Origin: Mycobacterium sp. E2479
Lineage (GTDB): Bacteria > Actinomycetota > Actinomycetes > Mycobacteriales > Mycobacteriaceae
Direction of reading: 5' to 3'
Assembly (NCBI RefSeq): GCF_001667925.1
Contig: NZ_LZJR01000058.1
Location: 1 to 47,845, forward strand
DNA length: 47,845 nucleotides
The position numbers and the translations under genes are program-made. The notes beneath the pieces are model-generated. The model saw only the letters and a list, made by a program, of their open reading frames with translations, searched no databases and was not told where the DNA came from. Positions 1-12,992 of this stretch are shown here, piece by piece. Every line of letters begins with the position of its first letter. Within the stretch, counting starts at the first letter, position 1.

Positions 1-1
1 C

Positions 2-559
2 TGGGCGGCGCTGCAATGGGTAGCCGACAACGCGGCCGGGCTCGGCGGCGACCCGAACAACATCGCCGTGGCCGGCGACTCGGCGGGCGGCAACCTCGCC
101 GCGGTGACGGCACTGCTGGCCCGCGAGCACGGCGGGCCCGAACTGCGGTTCCAGTTGCTGTGGTACCCGACCGTCACCGCGGATCTGTCCCTGCCGTCGT
201 TCGCCGACAACGCCGAGGCGCCGATCCTGAACCGGGAAGTCATCGATGCGTTTCTGTCCTGGTACGTGCAGGGCCTCGATATCAGCGACCCGAAGTCGCT
301 GCCCACCACCATCGCTCCGGCGAACGCCGCGGACCTGTCCGGGCTGGCGCCCGCGTACATCGCCACCGCCGGACACGATCCGCTGCGCGATGACGGCGCC
401 CGCTACGCCGAGCTGCTGGACGCCGCGGGCGTGCCGGTCGAGTTGAGTAACGAGCCCACCCTGGTGCACGGTTTCGTCAGTTTCGCGCTGGCGATACCCG
501 CCGCCGCCGAGGCCGCCGAGCGTGGGCTGGCTGCGCTCTGCAAGGCTCTGCACCCCTAG
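2..559 (+). CDS. alpha/beta hydrolase, LipH/LipI (hormone-sensitive lipase) type, 5'-truncated
   Basis: The window starts inside this gene; the frame is open from base 2 to the TAG ending at 559, so only about the C-terminal 185 residues are visible. The nucleophile elbow GDSAGG is near residue 26 of the visible part, and the catalytic Asp and His are suggested by 'AGHDPLRDD' and 'LVHGF'. These are typical of family IV (HSL-like) carboxylesterases, which hydrolyse short- to medium-chain esters. M. tuberculosis carries lipH and lipI a few genes beyond Rv1393c, and the next gene here resembles Rv1393c, so the context fits a LipH/LipI relative. The N-terminal HGGG oxyanion motif would lie outside the window. 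I am sure of the family, not of which lipase it is. Confidence 0.85.
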   Translation, partial: WAALQWVADNAAGLGGDPNNIAVAGDSAGGNLAAVTALLAREHGGPELRFQLLWYPTVTADLSLPSFADNAEAPILNREVIDAFLSWYVQGLDISDPKSLPTTIAPANAADLSGLAPAYIATAGHDPLRDDGARYAELLDAAGVPVELSNEPTLVHGFVSFALAIPAAAEAAERGLAALCKALHP

Positions 560-569
560 GCAGGCAACG

Positions 570-2080
570 ATGGTCGACCACGAAGCAGAAACGCCCGACT
601 TTCATACGCTGATCATCGGCGCCGGATTCTCCGGCATCGGTGCGGCCATCACCCTCGATAGGGTCGGGCTGTCCGATTACCTGGTGATCGAAGCCGGCGA
701 CGGGGTCGGCGGTACCTGGCACTGGAACACGTATCCGGGTATCGCCGTGGACATTCCGTCGTTCTCCTACCAGTTCTCGTTCGAGCAGAGCCGGCATTGG
801 TCGCGCACCTACGCGCCGGGCCGAGAGCTCAAGGCCTACGCCGAACACTGCACCGACAAGTACAGTCTGAGATCGCGGATTCGGTTCAACACCAAGGTGC
901 AAACCGCCGAGTTCGACGACGAACAAAACCTGTGGCGCGTGCAGACCGACCCGGCGGGCGAAATCACGGCTCGGTTCGTGATCAGCGCCTGCGGCGTTCT
1001 GACGGTGCCCAACCTGCCTGACATCGACGGCGTGGACTCGTTCGGCGGCATCACCATGCACACCGCGCGGTGGGATCACGGCCAGGACTTGCGTGGCAAG
1101 CGCGTCGCGGTGATCGGGACCGGCGCCTCGGCCGTGCAGGTGATTCCCGAAATCGCGCCAATCGTGTCGTCGCTCACCGTATTTCAGCGCACGCCGATCT
1201 GGTGTTTCCCGAAGTTCGACGTCCCCCTGCCCGCACCCGCGCGCTGGGCGATGCGAATCCCCGGCGGCAGACTCCTGCAGCGGCTGCTCAGCCAGGCCTA
1301 CGTGGAGCTCACCTTCCCAATCTCGGCGCACTACTTCACGGTCATCCCGCTGGCCAAGCGGATGGCTTCGCTGGGAAAGTCCTATCTGCGGCAACAGGTT
1401 CGGGATCCGAGCGTGCGCGAACAGCTCACCCCGAAGTACGCCGTCGGCTGCAAACGCCCCGGTTTCCACAACGGTTACCTGGCCACGTTCAATCGCGACA
1501 ACGTGCGGCTGGTGACCAAGCCGATCGACAAGATCACGCCCGACGCGGTGGCCACCACCGACGGCGAGAATCACGAGATCGACGTGCTGATCCTGGCGAC
1601 CGGCTTCAAGGTGATGGACCCCGACAACGTGCCCACGTTCGCGGTGACCGGAAGCGGCGGAAAGTCGTTGAGCCGGTTCTGGGACGAGCACCGACTGCAG
1701 GCCTACGAGGGCGTCACCGTGCCCGGCTTCCCCAACCTCTTCACCGTGTTCGGCCCGTACGGTTACGTCGGCTCTTCGTATTTCGCGCTCATCGAGGCGC
1801 AGACGCATCACATCGTGCGCTGCCTCAAGCGGGCCAAGCGCATCGGGGCGACCCGCGTCGAGGTCAGCGAGGAGGCCAACGACCGCTACTTCGCCGAGAT
1901 GATGCGTCGGCGGCATCGGCAGATCTTCTGGCAAGACAGCTGCAAGCTGGCGAACAGCTACTACTTCGACAAGAACGGCGACGTGCCACTGCGCCCGGGC
2001 ACCACTCCCGAGGTGTACTGGCGCAGCCGACGGTTCAACTTGGACGACTACCGGTTCACCGGCCAGCGGTCCACCGGCGC

Positions 2081-2084
<4 letters not shown>
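570..2084 (+). CDS. FAD-dependent monooxygenase, Baeyer-Villiger type (Rv1393c-like)
   Basis: Class B flavoprotein monooxygenase predicted to use NADPH, FAD and O2 on a ketone, aldehyde or heteroatom substrate. I chose the ATG at 570 (504 aa) over an in-frame upstream codon at 522, because 522 lies inside the hydrolase gene and the 570 start places the first Rossmann motif, GAGFSG, at the usual residue 17-22. A second dinucleotide motif GTGASA is at residues 183-188. Between them is [11 protein letters not shown] (158-168), a full match to the FxGxxxHxxxW fingerprint of Baeyer-Villiger enzymes. It follows the hydrolase by 10 bases on the same strand, a pairing that would suit ketone-to-ester conversion followed by ester hydrolysis; that is inference. 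Its stop overlaps the stop of convergent metK. Confidence 0.9.
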
Positions 2085-3292
<1,208 letters not shown>

Positions 3293-3309
3293 AATGCCGA
3301 TCCTTCCAA

Positions 3310-3331
3310 TTAGTTAGTTAGCCGAATTATA
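3310..3331 (-). promoter_or_regulatory. metK promoter -10 (TATAAT) and three-frame stop cassette
   Basis: On the minus strand a perfect TATAAT occupies 3331-3326, about 34 bases before the metK start. The -35 region is not recognisable. Just downstream, CTAACTAACTAA (rc of 3310-3321) places TAA stops four bases apart, so every reading frame is closed before the metK ribosome binding site. The box is seen; its use as a promoter is inferred. Confidence 0.55.
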
Positions 3332-3385
3332 TCGACTGGCGTCGGCCCGCCAGCACCTGGTCCGGTGCCGAGAAACTCGACCGTT

Positions 3386-4651
3386 CTACCCGCTGCCCCC
3401 GTGCAGGAACGCGGCGATCGCATCCACGATACGACTGGCCATCAATGTCTTGGAGCCGTGTTGCAGCGCCGACTCGGTACCGTCGGCCGCCAGCAGCCAG
3501 CCGTCGTTGTTGTCCACCTCGAAGGCCCTGCCGTCGCCCACCGCGTTGACGACCAACAAATCACAACCCTTGTTGCGCAGCTTCGTTCGGGCGTGAAACA
3601 GCACGTCCCCGTTGGCGTCGCCGGTTTCGGCGGCGAATCCCACGATGGCGCGCATGTTGGGCAGCTCGCCATTGGCTCGTGCCCGCACGGCGCCGGCCAG
3701 CACGTCGTCATTGCGGACCAACTCGATCGTGGGCGGCTGGTCTTGGTCCTTCGGACCCTTTTTGATCTTGGCGGCCGCAACCCGGGCCGGCCGGAAGTCG
3801 GCTACCGCGGCGGCCATCACCAACACGTCCGCCTCAAACGCGTGCTTGGCCACGGCGTCGCCCAGCTGCTCGGCCGAGCTGACGTGGACCACCTCGACGC
3901 CGGCGGGATCGATCAGCCCGGCGGTGTGCCCGGCGATCAGCGTGACGTCCGCGCCGCGCTGGGCAGCCACCCGCGCCACGGCATAACCCTGCTTGCCTGA
4001 GCTGCGGTTGCCGATGAAGCGCACCGGGTCGACGGCCTCGCGGGTCCCCCCGGCCGTCACCAGCATCTTGCAGCCGGAGAGGTCGTAGGGCAGCGCGTCC
4101 TGGCGTTCGAGCAGCAGGTGAGACAGGGTGGTGATCTCCTCGGCTTCGGGTAGCCGACCCGACCCGCTGTCCGTCCCGGTGAGCCGGCCGGCGGCGGGTT
4201 CGAGCACTACCGCTCCCCTGCGACGCAACGTGGCCACGTTGTCCACGGTGGCCGGGTGCAACCACATCTCGGTGTGCATCGCCGGCGCGAACAGCACCGG
4301 ACATCGCGCGGTCAGCAGGGTGGCGGTCAGCAGATCGTCGGCCCGGCCGTGGACCGCCCGGGCCAGCAGGTCCGCCGTGGCCGGCGCCACCACCACCAGG
4401 TCGGCCTGCTTGCCGAGCTGCACGTGCGGGACCTCGGGCACGTCGTCGAAGACGCCGGTGTGCACCGGCTGGCCGGAGAGCGCCTCGAATGTGGCGGCCC
4501 CGACGAAACGCAACGCGGACTCGGTCGGGATGACGCGAACCGAATGACCGGCCTCGGCGAGCTGACGAACGACGGTGCACGCCTTGTAGGCGGCGATACC
4601 GCCGGAGACGCCGACGATTACTTTTTTCGCGACCCGATCGCGGTTGTCCAC
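3386..4651 (-). CDS. coaBC: bifunctional phosphopantothenoylcysteine decarboxylase / phosphopantothenate-cysteine ligase
   Basis: Carries out two coenzyme A steps: CTP-dependent joining of cysteine to 4'-phosphopantothenate, then FMN-dependent decarboxylation to 4'-phosphopantetheine. The 421 aa match Rv1391 (dfp) nearly throughout. The N-terminal half is the CoaC flavoprotein (VGVSGGIAAYK near residue 12; PAMHTEMW, the motif that is usually PAMNxxMW). The C-terminal half is CoaB, starting around residue 190 (TAGGTRE, FIGNRSSGKQG, and AAVADFRP further on). The GTG at 4651 has no clear ribosome binding site, only a GGGCC-rich stretch, so translation may be coupled to rpoZ, which ends 23 bases upstream. 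It belongs to the mihF-gmk-rpoZ-coaBC run. Confidence 0.97.
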   Translation of the reverse strand: MDNRDRVAKKVIVGVSGGIAAYKACTVVRQLAEAGHSVRVIPTESALRFVGAATFEALSGQPVHTGVFDDVPEVPHVQLGKQADLVVVAPATADLLARAVHGRADDLLTATLLTARCPVLFAPAMHTEMWLHPATVDNVATLRRRGAVVLEPAAGRLTGTDSGSGRLPEAEEITTLSHLLLERQDALPYDLSGCKMLVTAGGTREAVDPVRFIGNRSSGKQGYAVARVAAQRGADVTLIAGHTAGLIDPAGVEVVHVSSAEQLGDAVAKHAFEADVLVMAAAVADFRPARVAAAKIKKGPKDQDQPPTIELVRNDDVLAGAVRARANGELPNMRAIVGFAAETGDANGDVLFHARTKLRNKGCDLLVVNAVGDGRAFEVDNNDGWLLAADGTESALQHGSKTLMASRIVDAIAAFLHGGSG

Positions 4652-4674
4652 GGCGCGCGCCCGGCCCGGCCCGG

Positions 4675-5001
4675 TTACTCGCCCTCGGTGTGCTCGAGCA
4701 GGTCGCCGTGAATCTCGCGCATCGCGATCGACAACGGCTTCTCCTGTAGCCCCGGCTCGACCAGCGGGCCGACGTATTCGAGAATGCCCTCACCGAGCTG
4801 GTTGTAGTAATCGTTGATCTGACGGGCTCGCTTGGCGGCGTAGATCACCAGGGCGTACTTGCTCGAAACGCGGTCCAGCAGCTCATCGATGGGCGGGTTG
4901 GTGATGCCCAGCGGGGTGTCGTATGCGCCCGGCCCCCCGGCGGACGGATCGAACCGGTCGGGGACGGCGGTCAGTGCCGCGTCGGACTGCGGAATACTCA
5001 C
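4675..5001 (-). CDS. rpoZ: RNA polymerase omega subunit
   Basis: Small core-polymerase subunit that helps fold and hold the beta-prime subunit. The product is 108 aa, close to Rv1390. The typical core '[34 protein letters not shown]' region lies at about residues 32-65, followed by a short acidic tail ending in EHTEGE. The GTG start at 5001 has an AGGAG sequence ten bases upstream. It sits between gmk (66 bases upstream) and coaBC (23 bases downstream) on the same strand, an order conserved in many actinobacteria and other bacteria. Confidence 0.96.
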   Translation of the reverse strand: MSIPQSDAALTAVPDRFDPSAGGPGAYDTPLGITNPPIDELLDRVSSKYALVIYAAKRARQINDYYNQLGEGILEYVGPLVEPGLQEKPLSIAMREIHGDLLEHTEGE

Positions 5002-5067
5002 TTAGGTTGATCTCCTGGCGGATCGGAGCGGCTCGTCGCCGCTGAAAGATACTGAAAAATTCGGTAG

Positions 5068-5739
5068 TCAATCGTGCTGGGATGTGGTCCGGCTGTTGGA
5101 CTGACCCGACGGGTCGGGTAGGCCCGGCGCAGTTCCCACCAGCAAGGATACCAATTCCGAGCAGGCCGATTCCAATTCGCTGTTCACGACCACCCGATCG
5201 AAGTCGTTTTGGGCCGCCATTTCGACCCGGGCGGTCTCCAGCCGCCGCTGCATGGCCTCGGGTGTCTCGGTGCCGCGGCCTACGAGCCTGGCCTCGAGGT
5301 CTTCCCAGCTGGGCGGCGCCAAGAAGACCGCCAGCGCCTCGGGCATCGCCTTCTTCACGGCCCTGGCCCCGGCCAGGTCAACCTCGATCAGAACCGGAAA
5401 TCCGCGGGCGGTCGCAGCCCGAACCGGCTCGGCCAGGGTGCCGGATCGGTGCAGTCCCCCGTGGATCTCCGCCCACTCCAGCAGGGCGCCCTCGTCGATG
5501 AGCTGCTGGAAGCGGGCCGGGGTGACGAAGTGGTAGTCCACACCGTCGACCTCGCCGGGCCGCGGCGCGCGCGTCGTGGCCGAGACGCTGAAGTGCAGGT
5601 CCGGGACCCGCTCACGCAGGCACCGGACCACGCTCGACTTGCCGACCGCTGAGGGACCGGACAGCACGACCACACGTCCGTTACCTGATGGTTCGGGACG
5701 TGTCCCGTGCTGGACGTCCGGTCCCCCGCCGGTTCTCAC
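5068..5739 (-). CDS. gmk: guanylate kinase
   Basis: Phosphorylates GMP (and dGMP) to GDP with ATP, feeding nucleotide pools. The 223 aa resemble Rv1389, with the P-loop GPSAVGKS at residues 28-35 and the GMP-binding region around [17 protein letters not shown] just after it. The N-terminal 20 residues ahead of the kinase core are low-complexity and variable in mycobacteria. The GTG start at 5739 is supported by an AGGAG seven bases upstream. The 88-base gap to mihF has no evident hairpin terminator, so co-transcription with mihF is plausible. Confidence 0.96.
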   Translation of the reverse strand: MRTGGGPDVQHGTRPEPSGNGRVVVLSGPSAVGKSSVVRCLRERVPDLHFSVSATTRAPRPGEVDGVDYHFVTPARFQQLIDEGALLEWAEIHGGLHRSGTLAEPVRAATARGFPVLIEVDLAGARAVKKAMPEALAVFLAPPSWEDLEARLVGRGTETPEAMQRRLETARVEMAAQNDFDRVVVNSELESACSELVSLLVGTAPGLPDPSGQSNSRTTSQHD

Positions 5740-5827
5740 AGGCGCTCCTGGGTCGATGCGTCCACGGCCCGGATCGGATTGCCCGCCTTCTCCTCAGGCC
5801 ATTCGGCCTGCATCGTCGGCGGCCGGG

Positions 5828-6142
5828 TTAGGAGCCGAACTTTTCCAGCAGGGCCTTGCGCTGACGATCGCCGAGACCGCGCAGACGGCGGGTGGGGGCG
5901 ATCTCCAACTCGGTCATGATTTCCTGCGCCTTGACCTTGCCCACCTTGGGCAACGCCTCGAGAAGCGCGGAAACCTTCATCTTGCCCAGGACTTCGTCGG
6001 TCTCGGCGTCCTTGAGCACCTGGGTGAGGTTGGTGCCACCACGCTTCAGGCGGTCCTTAAGCTCTGCTCGCGCTCGACGTGCGGCAGCCGCCTTCTCCAA
6101 CGCGGCCGCGCGCTGCTCGTCGGTCAACTGGGGAAGGGCCAC
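5828..6142 (-). CDS. mihF: mycobacterial integration host factor mIHF
   Basis: Nucleoid-associated protein unrelated to E. coli IHF; it bends DNA and was first found as the host factor for mycobacteriophage L5 integration. The gene starts with GTG at 6142 (104 aa, beginning VALPQLTDEQ) rather than further upstream, because GGAGGA lies four to five bases before this codon and the known protein begins ALPQLT. An N-terminal basic helix region (residues 10-45) precedes the helix-two-turn-helix DNA-binding part (GKVKAQEIMTEL, RRLRGLGDRQR). The protein is almost identical to the M. tuberculosis one. It is the first gene of the mihF-gmk-rpoZ-coaBC run. Confidence 0.95.
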   Translation of the reverse strand: MALPQLTDEQRAAALEKAAAARRARAELKDRLKRGGTNLTQVLKDAETDEVLGKMKVSALLEALPKVGKVKAQEIMTELEIAPTRRLRGLGDRQRKALLEKFGS

Positions 6143-6739
6143 GATTCCTCCGTATCTGATCAATCACATTCAATCGATCTCATTTTGTCCCGCCGGCACT
6201 TCTGCCAGCGGAGACGACCGTACTCAGGCCTCCTGACGAAATCTAACCCGACCCCCTGCTTAAGGGGGCAAAGTCCCAGCATGGGCCGGCGTGCGGCGAG
6301 CCAAAGCGGCGCTTTACCGGGCGCGAACGACGGTCGCCTGTGGCGCCGTCGTGGCGTCGGCGCCCAACCCGTTTTGGCACTCTTCTAGGCCTCCTAGCTG
6401 CGGTTTTGTCTGCAGAGCGGGATAGCGGGCGGGCCGGCCGTGCCGTCCGGATAAGGGCCCGGCGGGCAGTGCTCCGGCCCGGTGCGGGGGATCACGGATT
6501 TGTTGCGGCGTGTCGCGCGTGTCGCGACGCGGTCAAACGGCAGGCCAACGCGGCGTTTGACGCGGCGCATCGGTTTCAGCGGGACGCAAAGGGGCCTCGA
6601 GGGCGCTGCGGCCGCGAATCCGTGCGTCGGGCACCGCAGGCACCCTCGGCGCTCTGCCGCACTCCTGGCCGCCGGCCGTACGCTGCTTTGCCCGCTCATT
6701 TCAGCTAATCGGCAATACGGAATCCGATACGATCGACGA
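6143..6739. other. 597-base gene-free region between divergent mihF and the HTH-TOBE gene
   Basis: I see no convincing coding frame here. Two structures stand out. One is a GC hairpin, CCCCCT-GCTTA-AGGGGG, at 6252-6268. The other is an inverted repeat GTCAAACG/CGTTTGAC at 6532-6539 and 6554-6561 with a 14-base spacer. The promoters of mihF (minus strand) and the HTH-TOBE gene (plus strand) must lie here. A possible minus-strand TACGGT -10 box sits near 6206-6211. Confidence 0.5.
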
Positions 6740-6742
6740 GTG
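6728..6742 (+). promoter_or_regulatory. leaderless promoter of the HTH-TOBE gene
   Basis: TACGAT (6728-6733) is followed by exactly six bases and then the GTG start at 6740. This TANNNT-6 nt-RTG layout is characteristic of mycobacterial leaderless transcripts, where the start codon is the first transcribed base. ATACGG (6715-6720) and ATACGA (6727-6732) repeat just upstream and could be an operator, which is inference. Confidence 0.55.
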
Positions 6743-7162
6743 TCCAACCTGCGAATTCGCCAGGCGGCTGAGCTACTCGGAGTCAGCGACGACACCGTGC
6801 GGCGCTGGATCAACCAGGGCACATTGACGGTCGGTCACGACGCCGCCGGCCGCAAGGTGATCGCCAGCGAGGACTTGGCGCACTTCTCCCGCACCAACGC
6901 GCCCGCCCCGCCGGCGGACCCGCTCAGCATCGGCAGCTCGGCCCGGAACCGCTTCGTCGGGCTGGTCACGTCGGTGGTCAGCGACAAGGTGATGACCCAG
7001 GTGGAGATGCAGTGCGGTCCGTTCACCGTCGTGTCACTGATGAGCACCGAAGCCGCCGAGGAATTGCAGCTGCGTCCCGGCAGCGTCGCGGTGGCCGTCG
7101 TCAAGGCCACCACCGTCATCGTCGAAACCGCCAGTCCCAGCACCGCACTCACGTCGGACTAG
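6740..7162 (+). CDS. excisionase/MerR-type HTH regulator with TOBE (Mop, molybdate-binding-like) domain
   Basis: A 140-aa protein. Residues 3-50 form an excisionase-type winged helix-turn-helix (IRQAAELLGVSDDTVRRWINQG), followed by an Ala/Pro linker. Residues 70-131 form one TOBE/Mop domain (NRFVGLVTSVVSD, GPFTVVSLMSTEAAEELQLRPGS), the fold that binds molybdate or related oxyanions in ModE, ModC and Mop proteins. I infer a small oxyanion-responsive DNA-binding regulator. The GTG start is preferred because of the leaderless promoter directly before it; an open frame continues upstream but has no ribosome binding site. No molybdate transporter or cofactor gene is in the window, so its target is unknown. 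It ends 13 bases before the stop of convergent pyrF. Confidence 0.82.
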   Translation: MSNLRIRQAAELLGVSDDTVRRWINQGTLTVGHDAAGRKVIASEDLAHFSRTNAPAPPADPLSIGSSARNRFVGLVTSVVSDKVMTQVEMQCGPFTVVSLMSTEAAEELQLRPGSVAVAVVKATTVIVETASPSTALTSD

Positions 7163-7175
7163 ACGTCAACCGGGA

Positions 7176-7996
7176 TCACACCGCCAGGTAGGCGACCGCG
7201 TCCAGCATGCGGTCGGCCGCCTCCTGCAATTCCGCCACGCCCGGCCCGGCCCGCAACACCTCGCGGGCGACAGCTGGCAGCAGCTGCCCGGGTTCCGCGC
7301 CGCCCAACCCGGCGAGCGCCTCGGGCCGCCCGCCCTGCACGCCAAGGCCGGGCACCAGGACCGGACCACCCAGCTTGCTGAGATCGGGCGCCTGCAACAC
7401 CGTCGCACCGACGACCACGCCGACGTATCCCGGCCCATACGGGGTCGCGGACCGGTTCACCACCGCCGCCTGGTCAACGACCAGCTGGGCCACCGTGCGC
7501 CCGTCGAAGGCGGCACGCTGCACCGTGGCGCCCTCGGGGTTGGACGTGGCCGCCAGCACGAACACCCCGCGGTCATGCGCCGCGGCGGTCTCCAGCAGCG
7601 GCCGCAGCGAGCCGAACCCCAAGTACGGAGTGGCCGTCACGGCGTCGGCGGCCAGCGGCGAATCACCCGCCCACGCGGCGGCATAGGACGCCATCGTCGT
7701 GCCGATGTCGCCGCGTTTGGCATCGGCGAGCACCAGCACCCCGGCCGATCGCAAGGCCACGATGGTGCGTTCCAGCACCGCGAATCCCGCGGCGCCGTAG
7801 GCCTCGAAGAACGCGACCTGGGGTTTGACCACCGCGTATCCGGAAAACGCCTCGACGCAGATGTCGCAGAAGGCGGCCAGCCCGTCGGCGGTCGTGGGCA
7901 GGTCCCAGGCGCGGAGCAGCTCGGGATGGGGGTCGATGCCCACGCACAGCGGCCCGCGTTGGGCTTTCGCCTCCGCGAGCCGGACGCCGAACCCGG

Positions 7997-8000
<4 letters not shown>
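7176..8000 (-). CDS. pyrF: orotidine 5'-phosphate decarboxylase
   Basis: Last step of UMP synthesis: decarboxylates OMP to UMP. The 274 aa belong to the long bacterial (type 2) branch typical of mycobacteria; the catalytic DAKRGD motif is at residues 93-98 with Lys95. The GTG start at 8000 overlaps the carB TGA by four bases (GTGA), so translation is probably coupled. It is the final gene of the pyr operon and faces the HTH-TOBE gene 13 bases away with no obvious terminator hairpin between them. Confidence 0.97.
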
Positions 8001-11370
<3,370 letters not shown>

Positions 11371-11371
<1 letters not shown>

Positions 11372-12492
11372 TAGCGGCCCTCCCCTGCCATGAGCTCGAT
11401 GAATTGGTCGAACAGGTACTCCGCATCGTGCGGGCCGGCCGCGGCCTCCGGGTGGTACTGAACCGAAAAGGCTTGTCCGTCCGCGAGTTTGACTCCTTCG
11501 ACCACACCATCGTTGGCGCAGGTGTGGCTGACGATGGCTTGTCCGAACGGCGTGTCGAAGGACTGGCCGGCCTCGCCCTCGAGCGCGAAGCCGTGGTTTT
11601 GTGCGGTGACCGCCACCCGGCCGGTGGCGTGGTCGATCACCGGGATGTTGATGCCGCGGTGACCGAACACCAGCTTGTAGGTGGACAGACCCAGCGCCCG
11701 GCCCAGGATCTGATTGCCGAAACAGATGCCGAACAACGGGATTCCCGTGCTCAGCACCTCGCGGGTGACACCGACGATGTGATCGGCGGTGGCAGGGTCC
11801 CCGGGGCCATTGGACAGGAATACGCCGTCCGGCTTGATGTCGGCGATCTGCTCGTAGGTCGCCGATGATGTCAGCACGTGGGTCCGGACGCCGCGACGCG
11901 CGAAGTTGCGTGGCGTATTGGTTTTGATCCCCAGGTCCAGCGCGGCCACCGTAAACCGCGGTGCACCTTCGGGATCCACGATGTAGGTGTCCGGGGTGCT
12001 GACCTCGCCGGCCAGGTCGGCCCCGAGCATCGACTGCTGACCGCGCACCCGCTGCAGCAGTTCGTCCGTATCGGCGAGCGCGTCACCGGAGAACACCCCC
12101 GCCTTCATCGAGCCGCGGGTGCGCAGATGCCGGACCACGGCGCGGGTGTCGATGCCGGCGATCCCCACGATGTGCTGACGGACCAGTTCGTCCTCCAGGG
12201 TTCCGGTGGCCCGCCAGTTGGACGCCCGCGGCGACGGATCGCGCACCGCATAGCCGGCGACCCAGATCCTGTCACCCCGACTCTCGGCGTCCTCGCCGTT
12301 CCAACCGGTGTTGCCGATCTGGGGCGCGGTGGCCACCACGATCTGCCGGTGGTAGCTGGGATCGGTCAGCGTCTCCTGGTAGCCGGACATGCCGGTGGAA
12401 AAGACGGCCTCGCCCAGCGTCTGACCGACCTTGCCGAACGGCGTGCCGGTGAAGACGCGGCCGTCCTCGAGTACCAGTTGTGCTTTGCTCAC
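11371..12492 (-). CDS. carA: carbamoyl-phosphate synthase small (glutamine amidotransferase) subunit
   Basis: Hydrolyses glutamine and passes ammonia to CarB. The 373-aa protein has the CarA N-terminal domain (residues 1-140) and a class I glutamine amidotransferase domain. Its triad is visible: Cys257 in GICFGNQ, His347 and Glu349 in YHPEA. The GTG start at 12492 overlaps the stop of the small membrane-protein gene (GTGA), and the stop overlaps the carB start by one base, so CarA and CarB are made in a coupled way. Confidence 0.97.
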
Positions 12493-12992
12493 GAACGCCG
12501 CTCCTCCTCATGGTCCGATTCGAGCCAGGCGTCGTATTCGTTACGGTGGTTCGCCCGGAAGCCGGTGTCGATCTCGACGCCCGAGGGCAGCCGCCAGCGG
12601 ATCGCCAGGATCCCAATCCGGCCGGTCATCCTGCGCTCTATGCGGATGTGCGCGATCGAGTCCTGTGGGATCCAAATGGGTTGGGCCCGTACGCGATCCA
12701 CCATGATTCCGCCGGCATAGCGGGTCAGCACCGCTTTGCTACGGAAACCCAGATCGCCGGCGGCGATCCGCTCACTCCAGCCCGGCGCCATCATGGAACC
12801 GCAATAGTGGCCGCGGGTGGTGATGGTCGCCGCCCCGACTCGGTCCGGAATCTCGGGCAACGCCCCGATCAGCTCCGCCTGCTGCTGTGAGCGACGCTGC
12901 CAGCTCCGCATCATCAGCTGGATCGCCACGGCGATCACGACCACCACGACGGCAGCGAAGATCAGCGATCCCACCAGTGTGCCCGAGTTCAT
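12489..12992 (-). CDS. single-pass membrane protein embedded in the pyr operon (Rv1382-like)
   Basis: A 167-aa protein of unknown function. I chose the ATG at 12992 because it overlaps the pyrC stop (ATGA) and puts a hydrophobic helix at residues 5-27 ([21 protein letters not shown]). The rest is a soluble domain with beta-rich texture ([43 protein letters not shown]) that looks like a PH/bacterial-PH type fold; that fold call is tentative. It ends in an acidic-basic tail. A gene of this kind occupies the same place between pyrC and carA in M. tuberculosis (Rv1382), so its position is conserved although no pyrimidine role is known. Confidence 0.85.
   Translation of the reverse strand: MNSGTLVGSLIFAAVVVVVIAVAIQLMMRSWQRRSQQQAELIGALPEIPDRVGAATITTRGHYCGSMMAPGWSERIAAGDLGFRSKAVLTRYAGGIMVDRVRAQPIWIPQDSIAHIRIERRMTGRIGILAIRWRLPSGVEIDTGFRANHRNEYDAWLESDHEEERRS

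Noticed and set aside
3293..3385. SAM riboswitch in front of metK
   Set aside because: The gap is only 93 bases and the predicted leader about 30; no SAM-I or SAM-II/IV-like pairing was evident.
6252..6268. CCCCCT/AGGGGG hairpin as a transcription terminator
   Set aside because: No gene ends before it on either strand and no T tract follows, so a terminator role is not supported.
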